This document shows positions 1 to 12,479 of a stretch of DNA of 64,000 bases, piece after piece. Made by a program: the position numbers and the translations under genes. This DNA is from Epiperipatus broadwayi (lineage: Eukaryota; Onychophora; Udeonychophora; Euonychophora; Peripatidae): the NCBI GenBank assembly GCA_028023455.1, contig JAQFVV010012495.1, positions 4,215,016 through 4,279,015 on the forward strand. Reading direction: 5' to 3'. The notes under the pieces were generated by a model, which was not told where the DNA came from, ran no database searches, and saw only the letters and a program-made list of their open reading frames with translations. Within the stretch, counting starts at the first letter, position 1; the number at the start of each line of letters is the position of its first letter.

Positions 1-127
1 AATTAATTAATTCAATTTCTGGACACCCCACATTTTTATTTCAAGTTAAATATAAAACCTCATTTGTCATTGAAGAAAACCATTATTTTTGTTTTTTTAT
101 TGCACAATAAATAAAAGTGCTTATTAT

Positions 128-560
128 AATTGTAAGTTAGCGATCAGGTTAATGCACATGTGCTTTACAGATTTTTAAATTTTACGTAAATGAATACTCT
201 CATTCTCAAACACAAGATAAAGTCTTTATGAAAAGATAGAATGAATCTATCTATCTTTTCAATCCAAACGTTTAAGTATGGACCAATGTTAAGTGTTTGG
301 AGATGAGAGCGTGATGATATTAAACAGTCATTTTAAATTACTTTATTATGTTTGAATGAATGACGCTTGCAAAATTATTTAAAATTTACTATATGTCATT
401 CTTAGATGAAGTTAAATATATATATATAGTGCTATGATAATAAATTGTAATTGTAAATTAGCGATCAGGCTAATACACATGCACTTTGTAGATTTTTAAA
501 CAATCCATAAAGACTTTATTTTGTGTTTGAGAATGAGAGTATTCATTTACGTATAGTTTG
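128..560. repeat. Compound direct/inverted repeat
   Basis: A block around TTAGCGATCAGG occurs directly at 137-178 and 459-500. Next to it, TGAATACTCTCATTCTCAAA (about 190-230) returns inverted at about 507-555. Probably a rearranged fold-back; no family recognised. Confidence 0.6.
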
Positions 561-3099
561 ATGAAGATAAAAAGTCTTCAAAATTAGTGAAAAACAAAAG
601 TGAAATAGATGAAAATAAAGTAGGTATTACATTTTAATAGAATGGTAATAGCACGGGATACAGAGAAGCTAACAAAGACTACAGTTCAATCCTTGAAGAC
701 TAAAAAGAAAAAAGATTTAAAAAATTTTAATTTATGGCAAAGATAATATTAGCACAGAAAAAATAAGTTTTTTTGTCTCGCAATAACACATATGAAAATG
801 GAAAGGAATTAAAATATATGCCTATAAGCAGAATGAATTAATCTTGAGTTCATCATCAAAAATTATGAGCTCAATGTTTTTTTTCTGCCACATCTTTTCA
901 GTTTTTTTTTATCTCTTGTAAAAACTAACAAAAAGCAAGCTATTTCCATGTCATTCCTTAATACTATCAACCAAGATTTTATAGGTCCTTCTTTTAATAT
1001 AAAAGTGAAGATTTTCAATCTTTGATCACCAGTTGTCCAATAGATACAGCTAAATAGCTGAAATTTGCATTGTATGATCTTCAGTAAATTTTCTCTCCGT
1101 ACAATTTTTCAATGCATTTTATATTTTTCTATAGCATTTCTTATGAAATATCAATATTATCATTATTTTTTTTATTTATAATCTTATGGTTTTTATTCAT
1201 TCAATATGTTCATGAGTATAAATATGACCATTGAATCTAATTTGTTTTGTATCTTGATATCTATGTTTTTCAAATCTGACTTACAGCAGGATTTAAAATT
1301 ATACAGTTAATGGCTTGCAAAAAAAAAATAAAATGTCTTCACCTTCTATTAATGCTAAGATTAATGAGGAAGAGACAAAGGAAAAGAATAATTCTGCTTG
1401 TTTTATATATAGCCCTTGTGTATGTATGTACAGAATAATTGGACTGATGCCATTTTAATACATCTTACCATGGTAATTTTCTTATATAAAGAAGAAAATT
1501 TTATTCACTTATTTTCAAATTAAGGTGTTAATATTAATTTTAATATTAACATTTTAATTTTAAAAAATTAATATGACTACACCAATAATAAAAAAAAGTA
1601 AACATGATATTTTTAATATTTTTAAGTGTTAGTCTATGCAATAAAAACATAGAAAAACTAAACTAGAAAATATAAGCTCATTCTGATTCTATGGTATATT
1701 ATAAAAATGATTATACATTTGACTTTGGGAAAAATAAAAAATACACTGAAAGTAAACAATTAAATGATTCATAATTCAACATTTGCATAATTTTACAATT
1801 TGTATTAAATAAATTTTAAAAATTTGCCTATTTGAAGGTTGCCTAATCATTGTTTTTTCTAACAAAATAAACTTTTATCAAATTATGCTTAAAACAAAAA
1901 CACAATAAAAATAAAATTTTTGCAGATAATATGTAAAATAAGATAGCATTTTTGGTTAACATTTTCACAGGTTCACATCAAATGGACTAACACTCAAAAT
2001 GGCCCATTACTTAAAAATATAATCTATGCCTGATCTACATGAATTATGAATTTGCTTCCAAGGTGTACAATATATTCTATATTATCCAATTCTCTCATAT
2101 CTATTTGAGTTTTTCCTCTTTTTCTTTCTAAATACCATAGATTATATGGAATAAGCAGCAATTTCCTCATTTAGCATTTATAATGATAATTACATTTCTT
2201 CAATGACTATTATGTTATTTGCATAATATTAACCCATGTTTCTTTGATCTTTTTTTGATTTGAGCTATGGATCTTCTATAAGTGCAATAAATATGCTCAA
2301 TGAACTGCATCTCCTTATTTATCTTTCCTTCAATTTTATATCAATTTGTGATGTCTCTGAATATTTTCACCCCTGCCTTTGAAATAAGCAGGGTGTCTCA
2401 GAGAAAAGATGACTGGTTTTCCCTCCAAGATACCTACAGTACCATCTCTGAATCTACAAATTAAATTGGAAAAAACTGTTACAGATAATTTGAAATGATT
2501 CAGGCTCTGTATGCCAGTAAAGCTATGAGCCACACAGACATTTCCAAGTGTTTTGCAAGATTCTATGATGGCAGAGAGAGCACTAAAAATGATTGACGAA
2601 AGTATGAAATATACCATCATAATTGTAACTAAATAGTTTAGATATGCTAGCACTTTAAAATTTTAATGATGAATACTTAAGCTTATGTTGCTTCATAATA
2701 GATGTATTGATTCAAAGATGGCACAGGAGACAGCTTGGAGAGAAAATTATTTCTGTAGTAATTAATCTATTAGATACTCCATAAAATTCAAAAAGAACTC
2801 ATTTCATCTTTTGATCAATGCTGGCAAAAGACATTTAAAAATTCATACAAATATATATTCTTTCCTTTTTATTTTTCTAATTTTCTCTTTGATGAGATGG
2901 AGTGAACATATCCAAATATTTCAAGATTTGTGCTTTGTTTCCTTTCTTTTTTTATGAAGATTGAAGTTAGTAGTGTATTTTCCATACTTATTTTCATAAT
3001 AGGTTAAAAATTATCCCATCCAATTAAAATAAATAAATTCAAAGTAAAAATATTTATCACAATATAATTAGTTAATTCTAAATATTTAGTTCTCTTTTC
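561..3099. other. Intergenic or intronic, no gene seen
   Basis: A+T-rich with homopolymer runs. The minus-strand open frame at 2336-2653 shows no recognisable domain and is probably chance. Confidence 0.6.
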
Positions 3100-3134
3100 G
3101 TTAACTAATGTAATTCTTATAAACTTGTTGTATC

Positions 3135-3883
3135 TGTTTTATCCGCACTTACGACTGGGCCAATGTTATAACTGCAAGTCATACTGTGCGGTCAGCAAAT
3201 AACGTTATACAATTCCCACGCTGTTCTTTTCCAACGAGTGCTCTCCAATGAATCGGTCTGCAATGAAGCTCTCCAACGAATTGGTCTGCAATGAATGCTC
3301 TCCAACAAATTGGTCTGCAACGAAGCTATCCAACGAATTGGTCTGCAATCTCTCTGCTGAATTGGTCTGCAATGAATGCTCTCCAACAAATTGGTCTGCC
3401 ACGAAGCTCTCCAAACGAATTGGTCTGCAACGAAGCTCTCCAACGAATTGGTCTGCAACGAAGCTCTCCAACGAATGCTCTCAATATCTCCGCTGTGGTC
3501 TCTTTCAGCTACACCCGTGAACTACATTTTCACTGGGTGCTGATCATTAACCACCAGCAGTGACACGAGATATCTCTACTTAAATACTGCTTACTCCGTA
3601 CTGCTTGACTGCTCTCTATGTTACACTGCTAGATGTTACCCAGTCTTCTTATCGCTCTCTGACAACTGCAACGATCAATCAATGCACTGACCAATAAGGT
3701 AACATCTCTTATCTAGAAACATTTGTAATTAGCAAATATTTCTAGGAATTGTCAATCGTCATTACGTCAATGCACTAATTAAATTCCTCAGCTATCAGAG
3801 CATGATCTAAAAACAGCCTTATGAATAAATTCTAGTTTTTTCTGGAGTGCACAAACATGTCTTCCATTTTACAAAACACTACA
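3135..3883 (-). repeat. 3' LTR of the short-interior element
   Basis: 749 bp. Contains at about 3240-3480 a minisatellite of roughly 21-26-bp units built on CTCCAACGAATTGGTCTGCA; unit number differs from the other LTR. Open frames seen here are by-products of the repeat and not genes. Confidence 0.85.
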
Positions 3884-4023
3884 CACCTCCCTCCACTCCA
3901 GAAAAACCCTTGTTGTTAACGTTACTAATTGAGATTGACATTTTCACCCGGTTTCTCCGTCTACGGCTAAACTTGTAGTTCAACGTATTCGCTACTCCCA
4001 GGTTCCAAATGCGACTGCGCCAA
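3884..4023 (-). other. LTR-element interior with primer-binding site and polypurine tract
   Basis: 140 bp. Minus strand: primer-binding-like TTGGCGCAGTCGCATTTGG at 4023-4005 and polypurine tract at about 3899-3886. No open frame of note lies between. Confidence 0.7.
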
Positions 4024-4741
4024 TGTTTTATCCGCACTTATGACTGTGCCAATGTTATAACTGCAAGTCATACTGTGCGGTCAGCAAATAACGTTATACA
4101 ATTCCCACGCTGTTCTTTTCCAACAAGTGCTCTCCAACGAATCGGTCTGCAACGAAGCTCTCCAACGAATTGGTCTGCAATGAATGCTCTCCAATGAATT
4201 GGTCTGCAATGAAGCAGTCTGCAATCTCTCCGCTGAATTGGTCTGCAACGAATGCTCTCCAACGAATTGGTCTGCCATGAAGCTCTCCAAACGAATTGGT
4301 CTGCAACAAAGCTCTCCAACGAATGCTCTCAATATCTCCGCTGCGGTCTCTTTTAGCTACAACCGTGAACTACATTTTCACTGGGCGCTGATCATTAACT
4401 GCCAGCACTGATGCGAGATATCTCTACTTAAATACTGCTTACTCCGTACTGCTTGACTGCTCTCTACTGCTCTCTATGTTACACTGCTAGATGTTACCCA
4501 GTCTTCTTATCGCTCTCTGACAACTGCAATGATCAATCAATGCACTGACCAATAAGGTAATGTCTCTTATCTAGAAACATTTGTAATTAGCAAATATTTC
4601 TAGGAATTGTCGATCGCCATTATGACAATGCATTAATTAAATTCCTCAGCTATCAGAGCGCGATCTAAAAACAGCCTTACGAATAAATTCTAGTTTTTTC
4701 TGGAGTGCACAAACATGTCTGCCATTTTACAAAACACTACA
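4024..4741 (-). repeat. 5' LTR of the short-interior element
   Basis: 718 bp, the same sequence with scattered substitutions and a shorter minisatellite (about 4130-4330). It carries one extra CTCTCTACTG unit near 4460. The size difference from the partner is due mainly to minisatellite unit loss or gain. Confidence 0.85.
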
Positions 4742-4921
4742 GTATCAAGGATTTATGAAAAGGAAATCAAGACTTTCATAATGCACTCAAGCATGCTTAT
4801 GGCAGACCATTATGATTCTGGCAGTGGTCTGCCAAAAGAATACTTAGTGCATTATAGAAATCTTGATTAATTTTTAATAATACTCGATTACAATGAGTTT
4901 ATAAGAATATAATTAACTAAC

Positions 4922-7282
4922 AAGTATTTAATAAAATATTTCATAGGAATAATGTTTTTAGCATCCTTCTTAAGAGTTAAAAATCAATTAACATTATTAT
5001 TCCATGGTTTTGTCCAGAAAGTACAGGTCATTAATTCATATTCATTATTAGATCAACCCCCCGAATAGTTTAGCACAGTGGTAGAATGACAGAACTCTAA
5101 CACTAAAGGGTTCCTAGATCAAATTTCCACCTGTCATTTCAATATTACATAACATCTTAAACATATCTTGGAAGCTGAAAATATGAATAGTGACTAATCC
5201 AAACATATCTAATCACTTATATATATACACACATAAATATAACAAATGCCCACATCACGTATATTGCTGCAAGATATATATACATGTTCACTTCCTTCTA
5301 ATATTTATATATATATATAAATTAATTCCAATGTCATTTCCCCCTTTTCTTTCTCTTATTACGATTAAAGCAAAATTATCTAAATGAACTTTAGATTAAG
5401 GATATATAAGATTACAGACCAAAAATTTTTATCTTCTTGTGGTCGACAAATGTAAAAAAAAAAACATTTCAAGTTTAAGTAAGATTTTTTTTTTTTTAAT
5501 TCTATATATTATTATTTTTTTTTTTTAAAAAATAAACATCATATATAAATATAAGTCATTAATCGCAAAGATAGTTAATTATATTATCAACTTATTGATT
5601 AGCAATATTCTTTTGTTACATTGTTTATAAATAAAACTTAAGTTGATAAATTTTTAATATATACACACATACACACACATAAATTGCAAAATGTAAACCT
5701 GAATATAAATTTTTAATTTATCAGATATAAATGGATTTATTGCATGCATTTATACCATCATAGATGTAATCATTACTATACAATAGCTCTCCGTATTCAG
5801 ACATCTTAATTTCTTTCTGATCACTAAAGGAAAGTATTCTTGAGTATCTGTTTTTATATATGTCACTGAAAATCTGTAAAAGCTCAAAACAAGGACAAGC
5901 ATAATTACATGATAGAATTCAATTTCTCTAATACAAGACTACAATTCTGACTGAAATATACCAGCAAATGACGTAGTTTGAAAATAATTATATAAATAGG
6001 ACTAAAATAATAATAATGTTCATAGATAATTTTAAAAAAAAAGGAAACCCAGCATATGGAAACATCTAACATCATTTCCTATTAAAAAATATCTCAATCT
6101 GTTGATAATAAAAATCATAAACTGATATTCTAAGTTCTAAAGAAGCACTTTCAATTATTTTTCTAGATCAAATATTCTAATAATTAAGTATTATTTTATA
6201 ATAACTGCAACAAACCATTCAATAGAAATAATCTCTATTATCTATTAATGAATTATCTTATTGGACTATTCTGTCCGATCATTGCCTAAAAATGTTAATC
6301 ATGATTTAATACTAACACTTAACTGTACAGATTCCTTATAAAATGTTTCTTTTAAAAAAAAAAGGCTTTGTGGTAAATAAATTAAAAATATAACTATATG
6401 CTGCAATACTTTGGCTGCAATTTTCATAACATCATAATTAAACTAATTGCGAACTATGATTGGAGACTATATGATACTATGATATATGTATATTTACAAA
6501 GTTTAAGACCACCATTATAAAAAAGATAACATCTGCATGATGCAAATAACTAGTTTCATAAATGTTTCAGTATTTTTTTTGTGAACTTGTCAAACAATGA
6601 AGCTGTTTTATATAATAGGCCCAACTATATATATGGATCTTTACACCTTTCTACATTTTCTAAAAAACAGCATAACAAGATTTCATTTTCAGCAATATTT
6701 GATGCATTTTAACCATTAAGAGCCTGTACAAAAATTTAAATAAACTTCAAGATATAAATACTAACTTTATTGGCATGAATTTAAAGATTGTTATTAGAAG
6801 TTCTTTGTATTTATTTGCTTCCCTTTTTATTGTCAAAATAATCCATATTCTTTACACTTATATATATATGATGATTTGAATATTTTCATACATTTTTTAA
6901 AAATATGAAATGTTGTTTCAGTATCCCATACATAAAGAATGACAAGAGATCATTCATGTAAAAAAAAATAAAAGAAACAAAGCAGATTATTATTGTGGTT
7001 GCAATTAATAACTAAAATTGTTTGCTGATGTTTCAATAACATCTCTATTAATTACTTCCAGTCAGAAATTGGATTTTAAAAAATAGATCAGTGTACCTTT
7101 TAATGTTAAAAAATTCACTGACTTCCCCCCCCCCCAAAAAAAAATTGATATATATATATACTGAGACAATACAAATTGGTGACAACATTTAATCGATGAT
7201 GATTAGATATTTTATTATTTGTGATAATAGATTCACATATATATAATATATAAAATTGAACTAGAATCATCACATATATTTT
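4922..7282. other. A+T-rich stretch with a SINE remnant and microsatellites
   Basis: Around 5066-5145 a tRNA-like head (TAGTTTAGCACAGTGGTAGA) marks a decayed SINE. (TA)n, (CA)n and poly-A/T runs elsewhere. No gene supported. Confidence 0.55.
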
Positions 7283-7725
7283 AAACAGAGCAAAACTCCC
7301 ATACAGTATTGCCACCTGTGCTAAACAGAGTAATCAATGGATGTCAGAAGGCTTGTGCATAAAATCCCTAGAGCCAAAGACACCAAAATGTATGGGTGCT
7401 GAACTGAGTTTAGACCCATATGACTATATAAGCTATTGAGCTTAGATTGAAAATATTTTTTGTGTTTTCAATTTCATTCTCATAGTTTTGTAGTTAAGTG
7501 GAGATAAAAGGTGGTTGCTAGAGGGTTGCATTAGATCCTAAGATCTAGATGCAGTGCTCTGAGATCCAAAGCTCCTCACTGACGAAGGCCACAAGCCAGA
7601 AACTAGTCTGGGGATATTGGATGAGTAGGCATTAGATAAGGATTTTATGCACAAGCCTTCTGGCATCCATTGATTACTCTGTTTAGCACAGGTGGCAATA
7701 CTGTATGGGAGTTTTGCTCTGTTTA
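7283..7725 (+). repeat. Family A hammerhead repeat, inverted-repeat copy
   Basis: About 78-bp outer arms (7292-7370 and 7643-7720) are near-perfect inverted repeats containing ATCAATGGATGTCAGAAGGC and its mirror. Between them lies a leader (TAGTTAAGTGGAGATAAAAGG) and a hammerhead motif. The same modules recur at 9.9, 10.5, 12.5, 18.4, 26.3, 48.3 and 60.3 kb. Confidence 0.75.
7564..7622 (+). ncRNA. Hammerhead ribozyme motif, family A
   Basis: Order of parts: ATCCAA (7564-7569), TCCTCA, core CTGACGA (7579-7585), stem II GGC-CACAA-GCC with an A.A mismatch at its base, core GAAA (7599-7602), palindromic stem III ACTAGT, then C at 7608 as the cleavage-site base, and TGGGGA plus TTGGAT closing stem I around a small internal loop. 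This is the minimal type-I form with palindromic stem III described for Penelope-like elements, thought to act as a dimer. Confidence 0.7.
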
Positions 7726-7727
7726 TC

Positions 7728-8864
7728 AACAATTAATGTGCTAGTATAGGAAATGTGATCATGTGATGCACATATATTTTAATTACATAAATTGATTCAC
7801 AATATTTCATCACTACACACTATGCAATTTAAATGATGATATTGTTATTAAAATAAAATAGTGTTTCAATATATAGAGAAGATCCCATACATGTTTCTGT
7901 TACAATATACATAGTCAAATACAATTAAAAGTTGTTTCTTCAAAAATGAATTACTGAAATACAAAAAGTGTCAAATTATTAATGTAATAAATATGAAAGT
8001 TAAAACATTTTATTTATCACAGAACATTTAGCTAAGAACTGAAATTGCTGCTAATGAATTGTTTCCCAAATCAATTTATTATTGCAAAATAATTTAATTT
8101 TATGTATATAATGCAATTAAAATTATATAAAATTAACACTGTAATTGGCTCAATAAATAAAAAACTGCAATTGATTACTGAGCAAAACACACATAAAAAG
8201 AGAATTGTACAAAGTCTTCATTTGGTAGGGAAACATCATCAGAACATTTTCAGATGTCCTTCTACTGTTCACAGTGCAGAAAGAAATCGTATTTCAATGC
8301 AAATTTTTTTATAACTATAAATATTGCTTTTTCCCCCTATTAGATATTTAAATATTTATTAGAATAATTTATTTTCATAAACCTTTTTTAAATCTTTGTA
8401 CATTTGAATTTCAATAATCTAAACAAAGATATATTTATAGTGCAAGCGCATTTACCTTTTTGATGAATATTTATATGCTCTGGTCTATTGAATTTTTGAA
8501 TAGACAATCATTTTTATATCCTTGCTTCACTCTATACATATATTTTTTGGAAATGGATTTCACAACTCAATCTTTGATCTCCTTTTTATTTGTGATTACA
8601 TTTCATTAAAGTATCTATAATAAAGAAACAATAACATTTTTTTTTTTTCTTAAAGAAGGCCAGTTGAGTAAAATATCAGTTAAGTTATCTGTGTTTATTT
8701 TTTCTTACTTAAGAAGTTTTTTTTTTTTTAATTAACTTTTATTTATTTTTTATACTTTATTATCCATTTAGACGTTTTTTATTTTGTTTTTATATATATG
8801 AAGTGAATTTAATAATAATGTATAAATAATTAAGAATTAATAAATTTTGGGAATATTAATTTTA
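7728..8864. other. No gene seen
   Basis: A+T-rich spacer between a family A element and the antisense LINE fragment. The 70-codon frame at 8102 has no recognisable feature. Confidence 0.55.
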
Positions 8865-9660
8865 TGAAGTTCATTATGTATCATCACTTTTAACCATTAT
8901 TCAATCCTTTGCGAAATAAAGGTCTCTCCGGGTTTGGTCCAATTTCTATGATGCCTAGCATCTTTTTTCCATAAAACACCAGCAAACTTCTTTATTTGAT
9001 CCACCCATCTCACATGTAATATATTTATAGGTCTATTGGAATCCAATTTAAAACTTGAACTGCTCATTTATTATCATCTCTTCAAGCAATATCACTAGCC
9101 CAGTTCCATTTCATTGCTTAATTCTTTGAATGACATTAGTGATATCTGATTATTCTCTCATCCATTTACTTTGTTTTTGATCTTTTGTTGTTACTTCTAA
9201 CATACATATCTCCATACTTCATGAATTGTCTCTTTACATTGTTCTTCTGTTATATGTCCAAGTCTCAGATCCATAATTAAGAAATAATAAAATGCATCTA
9301 TTAAACCTTTTCAAACACACAGATATATTTTCTCTTTCTACCAAAAGCACTGCATCCAAATTCAGTTCTATGCTTAATTTCATCCTTTACATTTCCATCT
9401 GCACTGATAATCTGACCAAGATATATGTAGTTGTTAACTTCTTATAATTCATGACTATCCATATTTATTTTAATCTACTGAACATTGCTTTTAAGTCTTT
9501 TTAGCAATTATCCTTATTCCTATTTTAATTTCATAATACTTGCAACATTTCTTGAAGTTCTCGAGCATTATTTACACAAACAACCCCATCATCCACAAAA
9601 TCTAGATGACTTAAATAATCTGCATTTACTTTTATTCACTTAGCCTTTCTCATAGCGTAT
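8865..9660 (-). pseudogene. Degraded RTE LINE 3' fragment
   Basis: Read on the minus strand, pieces match the LINE at 14.5-17.7 kb: a YLSHLDFVDDGVVCVNNARE-like stretch at 9560-9640 (motif C FADD changed to FVDD), SADGNVKDEIKHR...AFGRK at 9320-9410, a YGSETWT remnant near 9260, and RWVDQIKKFAGVLW...GETFISQRIE at 8900-9000. Many stops and frameshifts; long dead. Confidence 0.8.
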
Positions 9661-9934
9661 AAACCATACTTAACGCAAAGGAGTAATTTTTAGAAAATAT
9701 AATTTATATTATCATATTTCTTTCTTGTTAAATATTGACGGTATATTATGTTTCCAAAATTATTATTTAATAATTTATGGTTATGAAATCACATAAATAT
9801 TGTATAAATTATAAATAATAATCAGCAGAATATCTTGTGTTAACAAAAAAATAATTATTTTTATTTTCAGATATATATCTAAAATTTCTTACAATATAAT
9901 TTATATAAAATAAGTAAATAAACAGTATTTTTAA

Positions 9935-10360
9935 AACAGGCAAAAACTCACTATACGTATTGCCACACAGGGCAAGCTAGAGTAATCAATGGATGCCAGA
10001 AGGCTTGCGCATAAAATCCCCATCTAGTGCCTACTCATCCTATATGACTGTATAAGCTAATGAGCTTGGATTGAAAATATTAAGGTGTTTGCAATTTAAG
10101 ACTCACAGTTTTGTAGTTAAGTGGAGATAAAAGGTGACTGCTAGAGAGTTGCATTAGATCTTAAAATCTAGGTGCAGTAAGTACTCTCAAATCTAAGACT
10201 CCTCACTGACGAAGGCCACAAGCCAGAAACTAGTTTGGGGATATTGGATGAGTAGGCACTAGATGGGGATTTTATGCACAAGCCTTCTGGCATCCATTGA
10301 TTACTCTAGCTTGCTGTGTGTGGCAATACGTATAATGAGTTTTTGCCTGTTTTAACAACA
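9935..10360 (+). repeat. Family A hammerhead repeat, inverted-repeat copy
   Basis: Outer arms of about 95 bp (9945-10040 and 10245-10345) mirror each other (ATCAATGGATGCCAGAAGGC and its complement). The interior aligns module by module with the 7.3-kb copy, including TAGTTAAGTGGAGATAAAAGG. It ends with GTGATCATGTGGTG, a terminus shared with other copies. Confidence 0.75.
10191..10249 (+). ncRNA. Hammerhead ribozyme motif, family A
   Basis: ATCTAA/TTGGAT and TCCTCA/TGGGGA form stem I; CTGACGA and GAAA are intact; stem III is ACTAGT. The cleavage-site base reads T instead of C, which hammerheads tolerate. Confidence 0.65.
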
Positions 10361-10404
10361 GTTATAAGCAAGCATAAGAAATAGTGATCATGTGGTGTTT
10401 ATTG

Positions 10405-11070
10405 GCTTAAATAAACAGTAGCAACTCTTTCCATACAGTAGTACCACCCAGTGCAAGCCATACTAATCAGTGGATGCTAGAAGATTTGTGCATCAAAACT
10501 ACTCTTATCTAGTGTCTATTCATCCAATATCTCATCTACTTTCTAGCTTGTGGCCTTCATCAGTGGTGCACCCAGATGTTTGGATTTAATGCAACCTTCC
10601 AACAGCCACTTTTTATCTTTTTAGTTAACTACAAAGCTAAGATCCCAAACTGAAAACACACTAATGTTTTAAATCCAAATTCATTCACTTGTATAATCAT
10701 GCAGATCTGAACCCAATTCAATATCTATACATTTTGATGTCTTTGGTTTTTAATAACCATAGTCACCATCATCCTTTGTATAGGATTGGTGTTAAACCAC
10801 TAAAGCATCTCATAATCACCAATTTTTATGTGTACACAAGCTATTATAACAGTAGTAACTCTCTCCATACAGTAGTCACATTCAGTGCAACCCATAATAA
10901 TCAATGGATGCTAGAAAGTTTGTACATCACTAAGGCCAGAAGCTACAAACTAACCTGAGTATATTGGTTGAGTACGCGATAGGAATTTTGATGCAGAAAC
11001 CTTGTAGTATCCATTGATTACTATAGCTTGCACTGGAGTTGCTACTGTTTTAACAGCTTGTGTAAGCATA
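10405..11070 (-). repeat. Family A repeats, two degraded pieces
   Basis: A minus-strand copy at about 10415-10830 contains a degenerate hammerhead (CTGATGA complement near 10557). A second piece at 10850-11070 has lost the ribozyme centre but keeps the ATGGATGCTAGAA and TCCATTGATTAC arms and the GTGATCATGTGATG end. Confidence 0.6.
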
Positions 11071-12479
11071 AGAAATGGTGATCATGTGATGTTCTAATGA
11101 TTTAAAAAATAAAGTACATTTGAGATTTTTTTATATTTTTTTATGCTTTTGTATATTTATTTATATTTTAATAACATTAAAATTGATGTTACATAAAATC
11201 AGTATATTAATAAGTAAGACCAAATATTTTTTTAATTTAATTATTTAATTACCAAATTCCAACGTTGAATAAATGAATATTTAATTGTATTACTTATAAA
11301 AAGATGAAGGGCGTGCTATTAATATTATATGCGTAAACACATGGAGGACTAGATAAAATATTTTTTAGTAAATTATTAACTGAGCGCAACCTTTGCTACC
11401 AATATTCTACAGCAAATATACCTACTGAGAAAAAAGTGGTTCCATAATACATTTTACTAAATAATATTACGACTACCTTCTTCATGGTAAGTTATCCAAA
11501 TTAGTAATTTCCTCAGGATTTGACTTTTGTATTACGATTCATGGTAAGTTATATAGTAATCTATTATTTTTACTTCCTTTTTAAAATTCTTTTTATAACA
11601 TATATCCTAAAATTAAAATAAATAATCAACCGGCTTTACTACTTGAGAGTTCGTAAAAAGTTCTAGCATTGGAAGGGTAAGCACTGGAATGGATCCGAGG
11701 ACCTTACATCTGTCGGACATTCTACCACTGCACTAGCTCATGCAGGGCAACATGTCTCCTGAGAATGGGTAATATATACTATTGTATAAGACTATATTGG
11801 TTAATTAGAATTCTTCAATTTAGATTTTCTGATTCCACAGAATTGTAGGATTCTCTAAGAGGTTGCTAAAGATTCCTCAAGTGTTTGCGATTGAAAAAAA
11901 TAAATGTTAAACTTTTTGAGTAATATACCACATGATGAAGAGGAAAGTAGATCCCCTATCCCAAACTAACATCCTAACTGTATGCTCTATACATACACAC
12001 CAATGGTAACGACTAAATTTTAAAAGAAGAAAAAAAATTACAGTACTTAAAAATATTTTATGAATTGTTTAATGATTTATAATATCTCTTAAGCTTTAAT
12101 ACTATATTTTTTTAATTTTCATTCATTTAATTTTTAAAAAGTACATGCAATTCATTTTGCTTTTAAACATATTAAAAAAAAATTTCATTATAGACTTTTT
12201 TTAAAAAAAAACAAACAAACTGATTATTAAGCTAATTATAAAATTTTAATAACTAATTTTTGAGAAAAAAAGTAGATTACTTTTTATCCTAACGTTGTTA
12301 GCACACCTATTAAGCATTGTCAATAAATTTTTGTGTTATAAATGACCAATTTACAATCATTATTTAAAATATGTTTACCAAGTCCATCATAAAAAAATTA
12401 TTATGCTTACTTAATGAATTTTTATAATTTACAATAAAAAAAAAATAATTCCAACAAAACATCACTTGATCATCATTTT
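11071..12479. other. No gene seen apart from one SINE remnant
   Basis: A+T-rich, many poly-A/T tracts; no open frame with recognisable content. Confidence 0.5.
11665..11750 (-). repeat. tRNA-derived SINE remnant
   Basis: Minus strand reads CTAGTGCAGTGGTAGAATGT (A-box-like), then TAAGGTCCTCGGATCCATTC (B-box-like), matching the head seen at 39.7 kb and 5.07 kb. Confidence 0.55.

Larger units (their letters stand above)
3135..4741 (-). mobile_element. Non-autonomous LTR element with 140-bp interior
   Basis: Two direct repeats (3135-3883 and 4024-4741) flank only 140 bp. The pair is bracketed by an exact 5-bp duplication GTATC (3130-3134 and 4742-4746). Repeat termini are TG...CA. On the minus strand the 5' LTR is followed at once by TTGGCGCAGTCGC, the form of a tRNA primer-binding site. 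The interior ends in a purine tract GGAGTGGAGGGAGG just before the 3' LTR. These signs set the orientation and show a reverse-transcribed insertion with no coding capacity. Confidence 0.85.
3100..4921. repeat. Fold-back element split by the LTR element
   Basis: Sequence left of the LTR insertion (3100-3134) and sequence right of it (4742 on) form one arm. The other arm runs to 4921, where TTTATAAGAAT...AATTAACTAAC mirrors GTTAACTAAT...TTCTTATAAA. The innermost part, 4765-4868, is a hairpin with arms of about 45 nt around AATCAAGA and TGGCAGACCA. The fold-back is older than the LTR insertion. Confidence 0.7.

Noticed and set aside
3240-3480. CRISPR-like regular repeat array
   Set aside because: Units are contiguous with no distinct spacers, sit inside an LTR, and the DNA is clearly eukaryotic.
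3192-4411. Several overlapping open frames of 60-90 codons on both strands
   Set aside because: They arise from the minisatellite in the two LTRs; the same peptides appear in shifted frames, which is a repeat artefact and not coding.
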